Positions 35,921-45,466 of a DNA stretch of 64,000 nt are shown piece after piece (within the stretch, counting starts at the first letter, position 1; each line of letters opens with the position of its first letter). The notes beneath the pieces were generated by a model. That model was not told where the DNA came from and searched no databases. It was given only the letters and a program-made list of their open reading frames with translations. This DNA comes from CAIVVT01 sp963823095 (GTDB lineage: Bacteria > Acidobacteriota > Terriglobia > Bryobacterales > Bryobacteraceae), in assembly GCA_963823095.1 (NCBI GenBank), contig CAWGKI010000006.1, positions 124,001 through 188,000 of the forward strand, written 5' to 3'. A program made the position numbers and the translations under genes.

Positions 35921-36900
35921 GGTGTACCCGTTGCCAGCGCTCGCTTGAGCTTGTCGAACAGAGTCTTCGAGAAGTCCCGCAGTTGATTGGGGTAGTCGTG
36001 ATCCATGTACTCCGGATAGTCGCTGGGAGCGGCTGCGCCGCGCAGACCGGCCGCATAGGCCCCGTCGATATTGGCGCTCAGTTGGATCCCCTCGGGCACT
36101 TTCCAGACATCGATCTCAAGCTGAATCTTTTCCCAGTACTTTCCATCCGGAAGTGCCTGTCCTCTGAGCCCCGATACCTTGAGGCCCACGTGATTCCCGC
36201 TGCAGTCGGGATAAATCCTGGGCTCGGGGAGTCCATCTCTGCGATTCGCATTTCGAAAGTAGTCTTCTAAAAAGGCGCGGACCTTTCCCGGCCAATCCGG
36301 CTCCACGGCGGGCTTTTGCACCGTCGCCGCCAGGCTCCTGGTCTTCGATAGAACCTGGGGCACTTTGACAATGTCGCTTTCCCGGTCGAACCGCGTCGAT
36401 CCCGGTTGGAAGACCAAGGCCCCGCTGGAAGGATCGACGAACGCAGCGAAGTCTCTTGAGCCCACTTGGAAATGGACCGCCGCTTCTTCGCGTTTCAAGT
36501 CAAAGATCTGAATGAACTTGTAGAACAGCTTGTCGGGGAAGCTCAGCCCCTGATCCGCCTGGTAACGCGCCAGGAACTGCTCGAATCTTTGGTATTCGCG
36601 ATCTTCCCCACGTTCGCCGGGCGGAACGAGAAAACGGACGTCCAGTGTCCACGCATCTCCCTGCCCAGCGGGGTGTCCGGCCTGCCGCAATTGCCGCGGA
36701 AACTGCCACTCCGCCGTAAGGTGGGAAGCCTTCGCCCACTCCGAAAGAGCTTCTATCGCGCGCGCCTGTTCAGGTGTTTGTTCCTGGCCGCCGGCGGGAG
36801 AAACCACTATCCCTGCAATGAGCGCCAGCGTTGCAACCCCTCGCGACGAGGAGCGGAGCGTATTGGAGAGACAGTGCCCCACGGCGTTCTCCATGGCCAT
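35917..36900 (-). CDS. Secreted protein of unknown function, first gene of the CHAT operon
   Basis: About 327 residues from the ATG at 36898-36900; a second ATG two codons later is equally possible. The start leads into a signal peptide (SSSRGVATLALIAGIVVSPAGGQE). The mature part is mixed alpha/beta, rich in charged residues, with one conserved-looking YPDCSGNHVGLKVSGL segment. I cannot assign a domain. An upstream in-frame extension to 36984 is unlikely to be translated. The last four bases overlap the small membrane-protein gene. A weak promoter-like pair (TTGCTA, 17 bases, TACATT) lies at 37073-37101. Confidence 0.6.
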   Translation of the reverse strand: MAMENAVGHCLSNTLRSSSRGVATLALIAGIVVSPAGGQEQTPEQARAIEALSEWAKASHLTAEWQFPRQLRQAGHPAGQGDAWTLDVRFLVPPGERGEDREYQRFEQFLARYQADQGLSFPDKLFYKFIQIFDLKREEAAVHFQVGSRDFAAFVDPSSGALVFQPGSTRFDRESDIVKVPQVLSKTRSLAATVQKPAVEPDWPGKVRAFLEDYFRNANRRDGLPEPRIYPDCSGNHVGLKVSGLRGQALPDGKYWEKIQLEIDVWKVPEGIQLSANIDGAYAAGLRGAAAPSDYPEYMDHDYPNQLRDFSKTLFDKLKRALATGTP

Positions 36901-37072
36901 TGTCCGGCCAGCCCGGTTTGCTTGTAATGAACGGGCAGCAAAGGTCCCAGCGCTTTGCTCCCGATCGAATGCTCGTGCGGTCAAACTCGCTCAACGCGGA
37001 GCGATTCTCGTTCCCTCGGCCCCTGCCGGCTGGCATTGAACGGCAACCAGCGACTGTGTTTACAAGGATTCT

Positions 37073-37101
37073 AATGTAATGCAGCTTTGAAAAAGTAGCA
37101 A
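37073..37101 (-). promoter_or_regulatory. Candidate promoter of the CHAT operon
   Basis: On the minus strand TTGCTA (37101-37096) and TACATT (37078-37073) are separated by 17 bases in an AT-richer stretch about 170 bases upstream of the first gene of the operon. The match to consensus is only moderate. Confidence 0.3.
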
Positions 37102-37304
37102 GAGACTTACTCTCTCGGGATGACTGGTAGTGTGTTATGACTGCCCGACCAGCGCCATCAATCAAGCGGTTTCGCCGGCGAACGCCGGAACGGCCCACCC
37201 GCCGCTCCCAACCCGCGGCTTCCAATTCCCAAGCCATTGGAGCACGAGTTCCGTCGCGCGGCTCTTCGTCGCGCAGCCTTGCGCCCCTGGCCTAACATGG
37301 GCTT

Positions 37305-39056
37305 ATGCGCCGTTACCTGATTTTGATCCCCTTGTCGTACTTACCCGGTTGCCTTTTCGCCCAGAATCTCAAGCCGGTTGCCGACCGGCTTGCCGCGCAG
37401 AACGCACTTTTCGAAGAGCAGTACGAGTCCGATCTGCGCAACTTTCCCGAGCGTGCCACGGCCTTCGGCGACTATCGATACAACGACAGGCTCGCCGACC
37501 ACTCGCTCGAAGCGATCCCGAGGCGCAACGGCGCCGACAAGGCCCTCCTGTCCCGGCTTGAGGCGATCCCGACTGACGGCTTCTCCGACCGGGACCAGCT
37601 TTCCCACGACCTCCTCGTGCGATCGCTCCAGCAGCGCCTGGCCGACTTCGACCTCAAAGAGTATGAGATGCCAATCAACATGCAGGGCGGCATCCACACC
37701 GGCCTCGCGGATCTGCCGCTTTCGGTCCCCTTCGCCACGGTCAAGCAGTACGAGGACTACATCGCCCGTCTTCACCAGATTCCGCGCGCGTTGAGCCAGA
37801 CTACCGAAGTCCTTCGAGCGGGCGTGAGGGACGGGTTGAAACCGGTGCGATTTCTCCTGGAAAAGATACCCGCCCAGTGCCAGGGCATAATCGACGCCAA
37901 CCCGTTCCTCCGACCGACAAAGAGATATCCCGCCAGCGTTTCGATCGAAGACCAGAAACGCCTGACCCAGCAGATCACCGACGCCATCAACTCCGAGGTC
38001 ATTCCGGCATACAAGGCATTCGCCGAGTTCATCCGCACGGAGTACGCTCCGCAAGGCCGCATCGCTCTCGCGATCACCTCCTTGCCGGATGGCGCGAAGC
38101 GCTACCAGAACGCGATCTACAACCGGACTACGACTCGCATGACAGCGGACGAAATCCACCAGCTTGGTCTGCGCGAAATCGACCGGATTCAGGCCGAGAT
38201 GACTGTTATCGCCCGAAAGCAAGGCTTCGCCGACCTTGCCTCCTTCCGCGCTTCCATCAAGAACAATCCCAAGTACATCCCGAACTCCTCGGAGCAGATC
38301 CTCGACGACTTCCGCCGCTACATCGTCCAGATGGAAACCAAACTTCCGGAGCTCTTCACGTTGCTTCCTAAGTCGCCGGTTACGGTGGAAGCCATACCGG
38401 ACTTCCAGGCGGCAGCGGCGACCCATTACGTCAGCGGCACTCCGGACGGTACGCGGCCCGGGCGCGTTGTCGTCGCTACCTCCAGGTTCGCCGAGCGCTC
38501 ACTCGTCGAGGATGAGGCGATCGCCTACCACGAAGGCGTTCCCGGACATCACATGCAGATATCGGTCCAACAGCAGCTTACCGGCTTGCCCAAGTTTCGG
38601 CTGCACGGTTTAGGCTTCACGGCGTATATCGAAGGCTGGGCGCTCTACGCGGAGCAACTCGGCAAGGAGGTGGGCTTCTACCAGGACCCCGTCTCGGACT
38701 ATGGACGTCTCTCCTCGGAGCTCTTCCGCGCGGTACGTCTGGTGGTGGACACGGGAATCCACGCGAAGGGCTGGTCACGCGATCAAGTGGTCGACTTCTT
38801 CCGCAAGTCCGGCGCGGTGGACGAGCCCACAATCCAGTCCGAGACCGACCGCTACATTTCGTGGCCCGCGCAAGCTCTAAGCTACAAGATTGGTCAGCTC
38901 AAGTTCCGCGAACTGCGCGACCGCGCCCAGCGGGAATTGGGCTCCAAGTTCGATCTCCGCGGCTTCCACGACAGGATGCTCGACGGCGGAGCCCTCCCCC
39001 TCGACCTTCTCGAAGCCCGCACGGACAAATGGATCGCGGAACGGAAAGCAAGGTAG
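37305..39056 (+). CDS. Secreted DUF885 zinc peptidase-like protein
   Basis: A 583-residue DUF885-family protein with an N-terminal signal (LILIPLSYLPGCLFAQ). The cysteine in PGCLF could alternatively be a lipobox. The metal-binding signature AYHEGVPGHH lies at residues 407-416, with H409, E410 and a second histidine pair. EGWALYAEQLG at 443-453 supplies the third ligand, a pattern related to M32-type metallopeptidases. The rest of the helical fold is complete, ending with DLLEARTDKWIAERKAR. DUF885 proteins are thought to be exported dipeptidyl carboxypeptidase-like enzymes; the substrate is unknown. It is transcribed divergently from the CHAT operon and appears monocistronic. No clear ribosome-binding site precedes the ATG. 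Confidence 0.85.
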   Translation: MRRYLILIPLSYLPGCLFAQNLKPVADRLAAQNALFEEQYESDLRNFPERATAFGDYRYNDRLADHSLEAIPRRNGADKALLSRLEAIPTDGFSDRDQLSHDLLVRSLQQRLADFDLKEYEMPINMQGGIHTGLADLPLSVPFATVKQYEDYIARLHQIPRALSQTTEVLRAGVRDGLKPVRFLLEKIPAQCQGIIDANPFLRPTKRYPASVSIEDQKRLTQQITDAINSEVIPAYKAFAEFIRTEYAPQGRIALAITSLPDGAKRYQNAIYNRTTTRMTADEIHQLGLREIDRIQAEMTVIARKQGFADLASFRASIKNNPKYIPNSSEQILDDFRRYIVQMETKLPELFTLLPKSPVTVEAIPDFQAAAATHYVSGTPDGTRPGRVVVATSRFAERSLVEDEAIAYHEGVPGHHMQISVQQQLTGLPKFRLHGLGFTAYIEGWALYAEQLGKEVGFYQDPVSDYGRLSSELFRAVRLVVDTGIHAKGWSRDQVVDFFRKSGAVDEPTIQSETDRYISWPAQALSYKIGQLKFRELRDRAQRELGSKFDLRGFHDRMLDGGALPLDLLEARTDKWIAERKAR

Positions 39057-39158
39057 CGGTTCTCCGAGTGTGTGCGACATAGAAGTGGCCGCCGGCGCAA
39101 TTGCCTGGCAAAGTGGCCGGAGGCCGGGGGTACGGGCACGTAAAGCAGAGGGCCCTGG

Positions 39159-39267
39159 CGTGGGGCAGCTTGCCAAGCTGCGGCCGATTGGCAATCGGCC
39201 AACCGGTACGTTGGCGCGAGACGGCGGCGGTAGGCAACCGCCGCGCAGGATGCCATCCTGCCCCACG
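39159..39267. repeat. Compound palindromic element B (four hairpins inside an outer stem)
   Basis: Outer 10-base arms CGTGGGGCAG (39159-39168) and CTGCCCCACG (39258-39267) enclose four separate short palindromes. These are 39165-39181 (8+1+8), 39182-39200 (9+1+9), 39224-39244 (8-base arms, loop AGGCA) and 39245-39261 (8+1+8). Each arm sequence differs, but the centres of the first, second and fourth all read as TG-N-CA. No coding frame explains this. It occupies the 330-base gap between convergent genes. Confidence 0.75.
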
Positions 39268-39382
39268 GCTCGGGCCAGCGGTTCCACCTCCATGTCGCAC
39301 ACCCGTTCCCCGACTCTGCCGGGCCAAAATCCCATGGGATGTGGCTTGCCCTCGGAATGCTCGCGGCTTTCGCCGGAGCTGG

Positions 39383-40782
39383 TCAGGGCTGGCGGAATTG
39401 GATGGCGAAACTCGTGGGGCCGCCGGGGACGCTGTCCAGAGAGTAGTCGAAGCCATGACCCAGCAGGATCTCTTGAACCAGCGTGAGCCCGATGCCGTGG
39501 CCTTTCTCCTTGGTGGTGAAGAAGGGCGTGAAGAGATGATCGCGCACCTCGGGTGTGAGCCCGCAGCCGGTGTCCTCAATCGCCAGGCGGCCGGACCAGA
39601 GGCGCAAGGTGATGGTGCCGCCGTCCTTCCCGATGGCGTCCATCGCGTTGCGCAGAACGTTCACGAAGACCTGCTCCATCTGCTTGCGATCCATGGCCGC
39701 GGGTTGCGGCTCTTCCTCGATCGCCCATTCGATTCCGATGCCGCGGGACTGGGCCTCCGCCTTCATGAGAAGCACGACGCCTTCGAGGATTTCGCGCACG
39801 TCGCACGTCAGCAGTTCCGGCTTCGGCAGGCGGACGACATCGGCATAGCTCTTCACAAAGGCATTCAGATGGTGCGCCCGCGAGATCGCGACTTTGATCG
39901 CGCCTACGAAGTCCTCCTGGTCTTCCAGGCGTAGCTGGCCGGAATAGTTGAGGCACGAGCCGAGCAGCGAGTTGCTTGCGCCGATCGAATTGTTAATCTC
40001 GTGCGACATCATGCGGATGATGCGCTCGTAGGCGGCACGCTCGGAGCGCCGCAGGTCCTCAGTGAGTTCCTCCAACAACAAGAACTGCCGCCGGAAGCCC
40101 CGATCCACGAACTCGGCCTTGTGCAATTTCACGCGGCGGTTGCCACGCAATGAGATGGTGGTTGAGGCGCCGCAGGCGAGCGATTCGAGTTCCGTGGCGC
40201 AAGGCAGCGACGCAATGGAGCGAGTATGCGCCAGCGTCTGGATGGCGTCACGCGCAAATTCATCCCGGCGAACAACGGGCGCTGTCAGGCTCGATCGGGC
40301 GTCGGAGGTCCGATCCCGTTGCCGTCGAGCGCCGATGCCGTGGACAGGCCGAGAATGCGTTCTGCCGCTGGATTGAGTGTCGCGGATCGTCGGTCGAAGT
40401 CGAAGACGATGATGCCGGTGGGTGAAGCGATCATCAAGTCGGCCAGGAAGCTTTGTTGTTCCACCAGGCGCAAACGCTCGTCCCGCAGGCGGTCGATCAT
40501 CTGGTTGTAGACTCCGACCAGGTTGTCCATCTCCGGCTGGCCGCCGGCCAGCAGGCGGGAGTTGAAGTCGCCTTCGGACAGAGACTGCGTGCCTGCGCCG
40601 ATCAGATCCAAAGGATCGAAAATTGCGCGCACGAGCCGGATCCCGACGATGAGAGAAACCAGGAACGCGGGCTCTGCGATCAGCAAATACCAGCGGTGAT
40701 CCCAAAGCAGCGCGACGGCGAGTGCGGCGAACAGCAGGTGCAGCGCGAGCAGGTAGAGCAGGACTTTGTGGCGCAGGGTCAC
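39383..40782 (-). CDS. NtrB-like sensor histidine kinase (frameshift near 40290-40340)
   Basis: A kinase of about 465 residues. The first frame (GTG start at 40780-40782) encodes two membrane helices (about 8-28 and 32-52), a HAMP-like linker (LDLIGAGTQSLSEGDF) and a PAS domain (LIASPTGIIVFDFDRRSATLNPAAERILG). After a one-base loss between about 40290 and 40340 the other frame supplies the rest. That part holds the H-box MMSHEINNSIGAS, the N-box NVLRNAMDAIGKDGG, DTGCGL and the G-box FTTKEKGHGIGLTLVQEIL. The GTG overlaps the stop codon of the upstream response-regulator gene, so the pair is coupled. It probably phosphorylates that sigma-54 activator in response to a signal linked to the co-transcribed ABC export system. 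Confidence 0.82.
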
Positions 40783-42184
40783 GACGCGATGCCGTACTTT
40801 TCCAGCCGCCGGTAGAGGGCCGGCCGGCTCAGGCCGAGCGCTTCCGCGACCCGGCTGATGTTGCCTTCATATTGGCCCATGCACTTCAGAATCATCGCCC
40901 GCTCCATCGCCTCCATCGTCATCGAGCCCGCTGGGGGCAAGCGCGTCCGCCTCTCCGCTATCCGTCCCCGCCTCGGGACGTTCCATCTCCAGGCGCCAGC
41001 GTGAAGTCCTGGAGCGTGAGAAGCTCACCTCCGCCGATGAGCACGGTGCGTTCGATGAGTTGTTTCAACTGGCGCACGTTGCCAGGCCACTCCAGCCGCT
41101 CCAGCCAGCGGAACACGGAATCGTCGATGCGCAATCGATCTTTGCGATAGCTCTGGGCGAGACCGGACAGGAAGCAGCGCGCGAGCTCGGGGATGTCCGA
41201 GCGCCGGTCGCGCAGCGCCGGCAAATGGATCGCGATCAGATTCAACCTGTAGAGCAGGTCTTCCCGGAACTCGCCGCGTGCGACCATCTCCGGCAGGTTG
41301 CGATTGGTCGCGGAGACGACGCGCACGTTGACGGAGCGCGGCGTGCTGGATCCCAGCGGTTCAAAGGTCCTGTCCTGCAGCACGCGCAGCAGCTTCACCT
41401 GGCTCGCCGGGTCGAGTTCGCCAATCTCATCGAGAAAGATCGTCCCGCCCTCGGCCGCTTCGAAGCGGCCCTTGCGATCCTGGCGCGCATCGGTAAATGC
41501 GCCGCGTACGTGGCCGAACATCTCGCTCTCGAAGAGCGAGGAGGAGATGCCGCCGAGATTGACCTTCAGCAGCGGGCCGTTGCGCCGGCGGCTGTTGCGG
41601 TGGATGGCCTCGGCGATCGATTCCTTGCCGGTTCCGCTCTCTCCGGTGATGAGGACGCTCGCTTCGCTTGGCGCGACGCGGGCGGTGAGTTCCAGGACGC
41701 GCAAGAGCCGCGGGTGCCTTCCAACGATTCCGCTGAAATCGCAGAGGGTGTCGAGTTCCTGTCGCGACCGCGGCTCGGTGCGGGCCGGGCTGTCGACGCG
41801 GGCGAGTCCAATGGCGGTCTCGACGGACTGCAGCAGATGTTCATTTACCCACGGCTTCGTGACGAAATCCGCCGCGCCCTCCTTCATGCCCTCCACCGCC
41901 AGGGCAATGGAGCCCCATGCCGTCAGCAGGACGACCGGCAATTCAGGACGACGGGCCTTGATCTGCTTGAGCAGTTCAAGGCCCTCCTCTCCCGTCGTGC
42001 GGCGCGAGAAGTTGAGGTCCTGCACGACGGCGCGGAAGTTCTCGGAAGCCAGCAGACGCAGAGCATCGTCCGGCATCGCGGCGCACCGCGTGCTATATCC
42101 CGCCTGCTTGAAGAGCAGTGCGAGCGACGCCGTCACCGAAGCGTCGTCGTCGACAATGAGTAGGCCCGATCCCGGCGAAGTCAT
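40779..42184 (-). CDS. NtrC-type sigma-54 response regulator (frameshift(s) near 40930-40990)
   Basis: A response regulator of about 467 residues. The receiver domain has the phospho-acceptor D56 (VVQDLNFS) and K110 (TKPW). The AAA+ domain has Walker A GESGTGKE (181-188), the sigma-54 contact loop GAFTDA (228-233, where most family members have GAFTGA) and Walker B FLDEIGEL. The frame is lost after the LTLQDFTLAP linker. A Fis-type helix-turn-helix (ISRVAEALGLSRPALYRRLEKYGIAS) follows in another frame to a stop at 40779-40781. The start ATG (42182-42184) is eight bases after the permease gene. A sigma-54-like promoter and a symmetric site lie at 46958-47057 and may be its target. Confidence 0.85.
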
Positions 42185-42192
42185 GGCAGCAA

Positions 42193-43403
42193 CTACTCGG
42201 AACGTAACACAATCGCGGGCTGAACTCGGCCGGCGAGCCAGCTCGGATAGAGTCCGGCAGCCAGAGCCAGCGCATAGATCAGCGCCATGGCGATCGCCGC
42301 CGACACGGCGACTACTTCGCCGCGCACCCATCCCATGATTTGCAGGATCGGGAACTGGACCACGATGAGCAGGCCGAGCGCCAGCCCGGCTGAGGTGACC
42401 ACCAGCAATTCGCCCAGGATCTGCCGATACACCGCTCCTGCGCTGGCGCCCATGCGCGCGCCGTACGCCGATCTCTCGCGACGCCGCGTGATGCTCTGCC
42501 ACAACACGCCTACCATTCCCAGACCGACCATCAGGATGAGGAAAAACGCCACGAGCGCTCCGGCGCCTAGCACGAGGAGCCGCGACTTCAGTGCGGAATG
42601 ACGGGCTTTCTCCGCCCGCTCGATCTGGAAGGTCCAGTCGCGCTGGAGCGCCTGCAGCCGCCTGAGGATCGTTTCTTCCGCCGACGCCGGCGTGCCCGGC
42701 TTGACGCGAACGACGATGCTTCGCAAGCGCGCCATCCGATGCCGGGGACCAGCGCGCAAATGCGTAATTGTCGTTATCGGAGAGTTCGCCGCCCTGCTTG
42801 AAATGGCCGATTACGCCGCAAATCTTGTAGATGGTCTTGTTCTCCTTTCTCTCCCTCTTCGACCAGCTTGCCCAGAGGATCGTCGCCCGCAAACAAGCTT
42901 GCGGCGAACTTCCGGTTGACGACCATCGGTACGTACTGCGCCGCATCGTCCTCGGCACTGAACCACCGGCCGCGCTCGACCTGGATGCCCAGCGCCTTCG
43001 CCGTATCGGCGGTAGCGTAGTCGCGGTATGCCATGACACTGCGGTTCTTATAGTTCACGCTGGTGTCCCACTGGGAGTTGCTGTAGACCTGGGACCATGT
43101 GCCGCCCACAGAATCGATCTCCGGCATGGATTTCAATTCCCGCAGCATTGCCTCGCTGGCCAGGCCGTTACGCAACGTTCGCGCCTTCCTGTCTTCGGGC
43201 TGGACTTGCTTATCGTTGGTGTTTATATCCACCGTCAGGACGTTTTGGTAATCGAAGCCCAGCGGCTGCCTGTAGTTGTCCGCGAAATAGACCCCAAAAA
43301 CGACCACCAGGAACAGCACGAGAAAAGAGAAGAAGACCTCCACGGAAAGCAGAGCATTGCTGCGCCTGCGATTCCAAACCATCTTGAGCAAGTGCCGGAT
43401 CAT
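42193..43403 (-). CDS. FtsX/MacB-type ABC permease (two frameshifts)
   Basis: A permease of about 400 residues split by shifts near 42840 and 42745. The N-terminal helix (ALLSVEVFFSFLVLFLVVVFGVYF) and the periplasmic MacB_PCD-like domain occupy the first frame. ENKTIYKICGVIGHFKQ continues in a second. The C-terminal three-helix FtsX domain (LVLGAGALVAFFLILMVGLGMVGVLW, then ERSAYGARMGASAGAVYRQILGE and PSWLAGRVQPAIVLRSE) is in a third. It overlaps the preceding permease gene by four bases. With that permease and the LolD-type ATPase it forms an export or lipoprotein/peptide-moving pump of the MacB superfamily. Confidence 0.8.
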
Positions 43404-44641
43404 CGACCACCTCCACGCAACGCGTCAACGGGATTCAACCTCGACATACGCCAGGCAGGATATACGCCCGACAGGACTCCGAACATCAGCGCGACCGCGA
43501 CCGCGAATCCGAAGATGCGGTAGTTCATGGCGAACTCCGCGTAAGGAATCAAAGCCGAGATCGTCAGCAGCCGCAAGACAAGCGCGGAGCCAAGCAGCCC
43601 GATTGCGCTTCCCACTAATGTGAGAACCACGTTTTCGACCACGAACTGCCCGACGAGGACTCGGGAAGACGCGCCGAAGGCCTTGCGCACTCCGATTTCC
43701 GACGACCGCTCGAGAATCCGGCTCAGGTTGATGTTGACGAGATTCACCGTCGGCAAGAGCATGAACAGGAACATCGCCGTGAACAATGCGCCGATCAGTT
43801 TCCCAGGCTGGCTCTCCTGGCTGGTGCGTGCGAAAAGAACGTGAGCGACGGCCTCGAAGGGCGAGTCCAGCCCGGCGGTCAACGTGTCCCACTCGGGTGG
43901 CAACTCCACTTGGCGCAGCATCCCCGCGAACCGGCTGCGCAGAGCCGGGATGTCCGAGCGGGACTTCACTAAGACCGTACCGAAGAAACTGCCCACGATC
44001 TCACCCTTATACGCGTCTGTCTTGGCGGTCGAGATCGGGGCCCAGATGTCGGAGAATGTCGTCGCCCGCAGGAATGGCACGTCCTTCACGACGCCCACGA
44101 TGCGGAAGGTCTGGCCGTCGACCGTTACGCTTCGTCCCAAGGCCGAAGCGCCCGAGCCGAACAATGCGTCACGCGTGGAGCGATTGATTACCGCCACGAA
44201 ATTGCGGTTGTCGTCGTCGCGCTGATTGAACGGTCCGCCTTCGAGGAAGGTGAAATCGAAAATGTGCCAGAACGTCTCGTCCGTGCGCTTCAGATAGAAA
44301 GACTGCGCTCGGCCGTTCTGATAGCAGTACCCTGTTCCGATGACGCTGTGGACGCTCATCGCCTCCACGGGCTGCAACTGACGCAATTGCTTATCGAGCA
44401 GCTTGTAGCCGCCCATTCCGTGATAGCCGCCCTTGTTCACCTTGGTCATACTGGCAAAATAGACCCCGATCATCCGGTCCAGCTTCGATTCGGGTTCCTG
44501 CGGCCCGAATGTGTGGTCGAGCATGGAGGCGGCCACCATGATGACGACCATGGTGAAGGCTATGCCGAAGAGGCTGACGAAGGTGAAGAAACGCCTGCGC
44601 AGCATCACTTTCCAGGCGATTTTCAAGTAGTTCGCGAACAT
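43400..44641 (-). CDS. FtsX/MacB-type ABC permease
   Basis: An intact 413-residue permease. One N-terminal helix (about 19-44) is followed by a periplasmic MacB_PCD domain (to about residue 280) and three C-terminal helices of the FtsX fold. The cytoplasmic signature RSSEIGVRKAFGASSRVLVGQFVVENVVL lies between helices. The end PAWRMSRLNPVDALRGG is typical. It begins one base after the ATPase gene ends and overlaps the next permease gene, so two non-identical permeases presumably form a heterodimer. Such MacB-like pairs are numerous in Acidobacteriota; the cargo (peptides, toxins or lipids) is unknown. Confidence 0.88.
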   Translation of the reverse strand: MFANYLKIAWKVMLRRRFFTFVSLFGIAFTMVVIMVAASMLDHTFGPQEPESKLDRMIGVYFASMTKVNKGGYHGMGGYKLLDKQLRQLQPVEAMSVHSVIGTGYCYQNGRAQSFYLKRTDETFWHIFDFTFLEGGPFNQRDDDNRNFVAVINRSTRDALFGSGASALGRSVTVDGQTFRIVGVVKDVPFLRATTFSDIWAPISTAKTDAYKGEIVGSFFGTVLVKSRSDIPALRSRFAGMLRQVELPPEWDTLTAGLDSPFEAVAHVLFARTSQESQPGKLIGALFTAMFLFMLLPTVNLVNINLSRILERSSEIGVRKAFGASSRVLVGQFVVENVVLTLVGSAIGLLGSALVLRLLTISALIPYAEFAMNYRIFGFAVAVALMFGVLSGVYPAWRMSRLNPVDALRGGGR

Positions 44642-44642
44642 C

Positions 44643-45309
44643 TCAGTTCACCCGTCGCCCGTCGAACAGCCGGATAATGCGGTTCGTCCGGTGCCCCTGT
44701 TTGTCGTCATGGGTCACCATGACGATGGTTGTTTTCTCTTCCGTGTTCAGGCGCTCCAGGATCTCCATGACCTCGTCACCCATGTGGCTGTCCAGATTGC
44801 CCGTAGGCTCGTCGGCGAGCAGTATCGCGGGCCGCCCGACGATCGCCCTGGCGATGGCGACGCGCTGTTGCTGGCCGCCGGAGAGCTGGTTCGGGAAATG
44901 ATGCAACCGCGAGGAAAGACCGACGCGCTCGAGCGCTTCGCGCGCCAGCTTGCGCCGCTCGGAGCCGGAGACTTTGCGGTACAGCAACGGCAAGTTCAAC
45001 GTTGTCGATCACGTTCAGGTCGTCGATCAGGTGGAAGGTCTGGAAGATGAACCCGATCTTCTCGTTCCTCATCTTCGCCAGATGCCTGTCGCTGTACTCG
45101 CGGATCGGCGAGCCGTTCAATTGCACCGTCCCGCGGGTTGGCACGTCCAGAAGACCCATGACGTTGAGCAGCGTGCTCTTGCCGCACCCCGAAGGTCCCA
45201 TAATGCTGACGAACTCGCCCTCGGCGATTTCCAGGTTGATGTTGCTCAGCGCCACCGTCTCGATCTTGTCGGTCCGATAGAGCTTTTCGACGTCAGTCAG
45301 GCGGATCAT
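44643..45309 (-). CDS. LolD/MacB-type ABC ATPase (frameshift near 44994)
   Basis: An ATPase of about 222 residues. The first frame has Walker A GPSGCGKST and the Q-loop IFQTFHLID. A surplus base near 44993-44995 then shifts the reading to ELPLLYRKVSGSERRKLAREALERVGL, continuing with the signature LSGGQQQRV, Walker B AILLADEPTGNLD and the switch histidine VTHDD. Sequence and size fit the LolD/MacB/FtsE family that powers FtsX-like permeases. It is the second gene of the pump operon, after the adaptor gene, from which it is separated by the inverted-repeat element at 45340-45417. Confidence 0.87.
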
Positions 45310-45339
45310 AAGTTCACTCCAAATGCCCTAAATCTGTGC

Positions 45340-45417
45340 CAAAACCGGTAAGGGTACCGGTTTTTGTCTGTAAGTGATTGATTCCAGGTTCAAAAACCGG
45401 TACCCTTACCGGTTTTG
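45340..45417. repeat. Perfect 27-bp inverted repeat with nested palindromes
   Basis: Arm 1 (45340-45366) and arm 2 (45391-45417) are exact reverse complements over 27 bases, separated by a 24-base spacer. Each arm is itself nearly palindromic: AAAACCGGTA and TACCGGTTTT flank AGGG or CCCT. The element lies inside the pump operon, between the adaptor and ATPase genes. Either two hairpins or one long hairpin could form in the transcript, giving possible attenuation, RNA processing or multi-dimer repressor binding; a dispersed repeat is also possible. Confidence 0.85.
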
Positions 45418-45466
45418 CTAGTTCTACCAAGGGTCTCCAACGTGGCGGCGGGACCGCCCGATCCCT

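Noticed and set aside
33143..36900. An anti-phage defence system built on the CHAT protein
   Set aside because: No effector partner, nuclease or mobile element surrounds it, and the signal peptide implies a periplasmic role; defence is not supported by this window.
39159..39267. A CRISPR-like array
   Set aside because: The palindromes differ from one another and there are no regular unique spacers or cas genes.
42185..43039. A possible fusion of a 285-residue N-terminal domain to the NtrC-type regulator
   Set aside because: Most of the upstream part is out-of-frame permease sequence; only a short in-frame segment (near 42750-42840) is real, and it belongs to the frameshifted permease.
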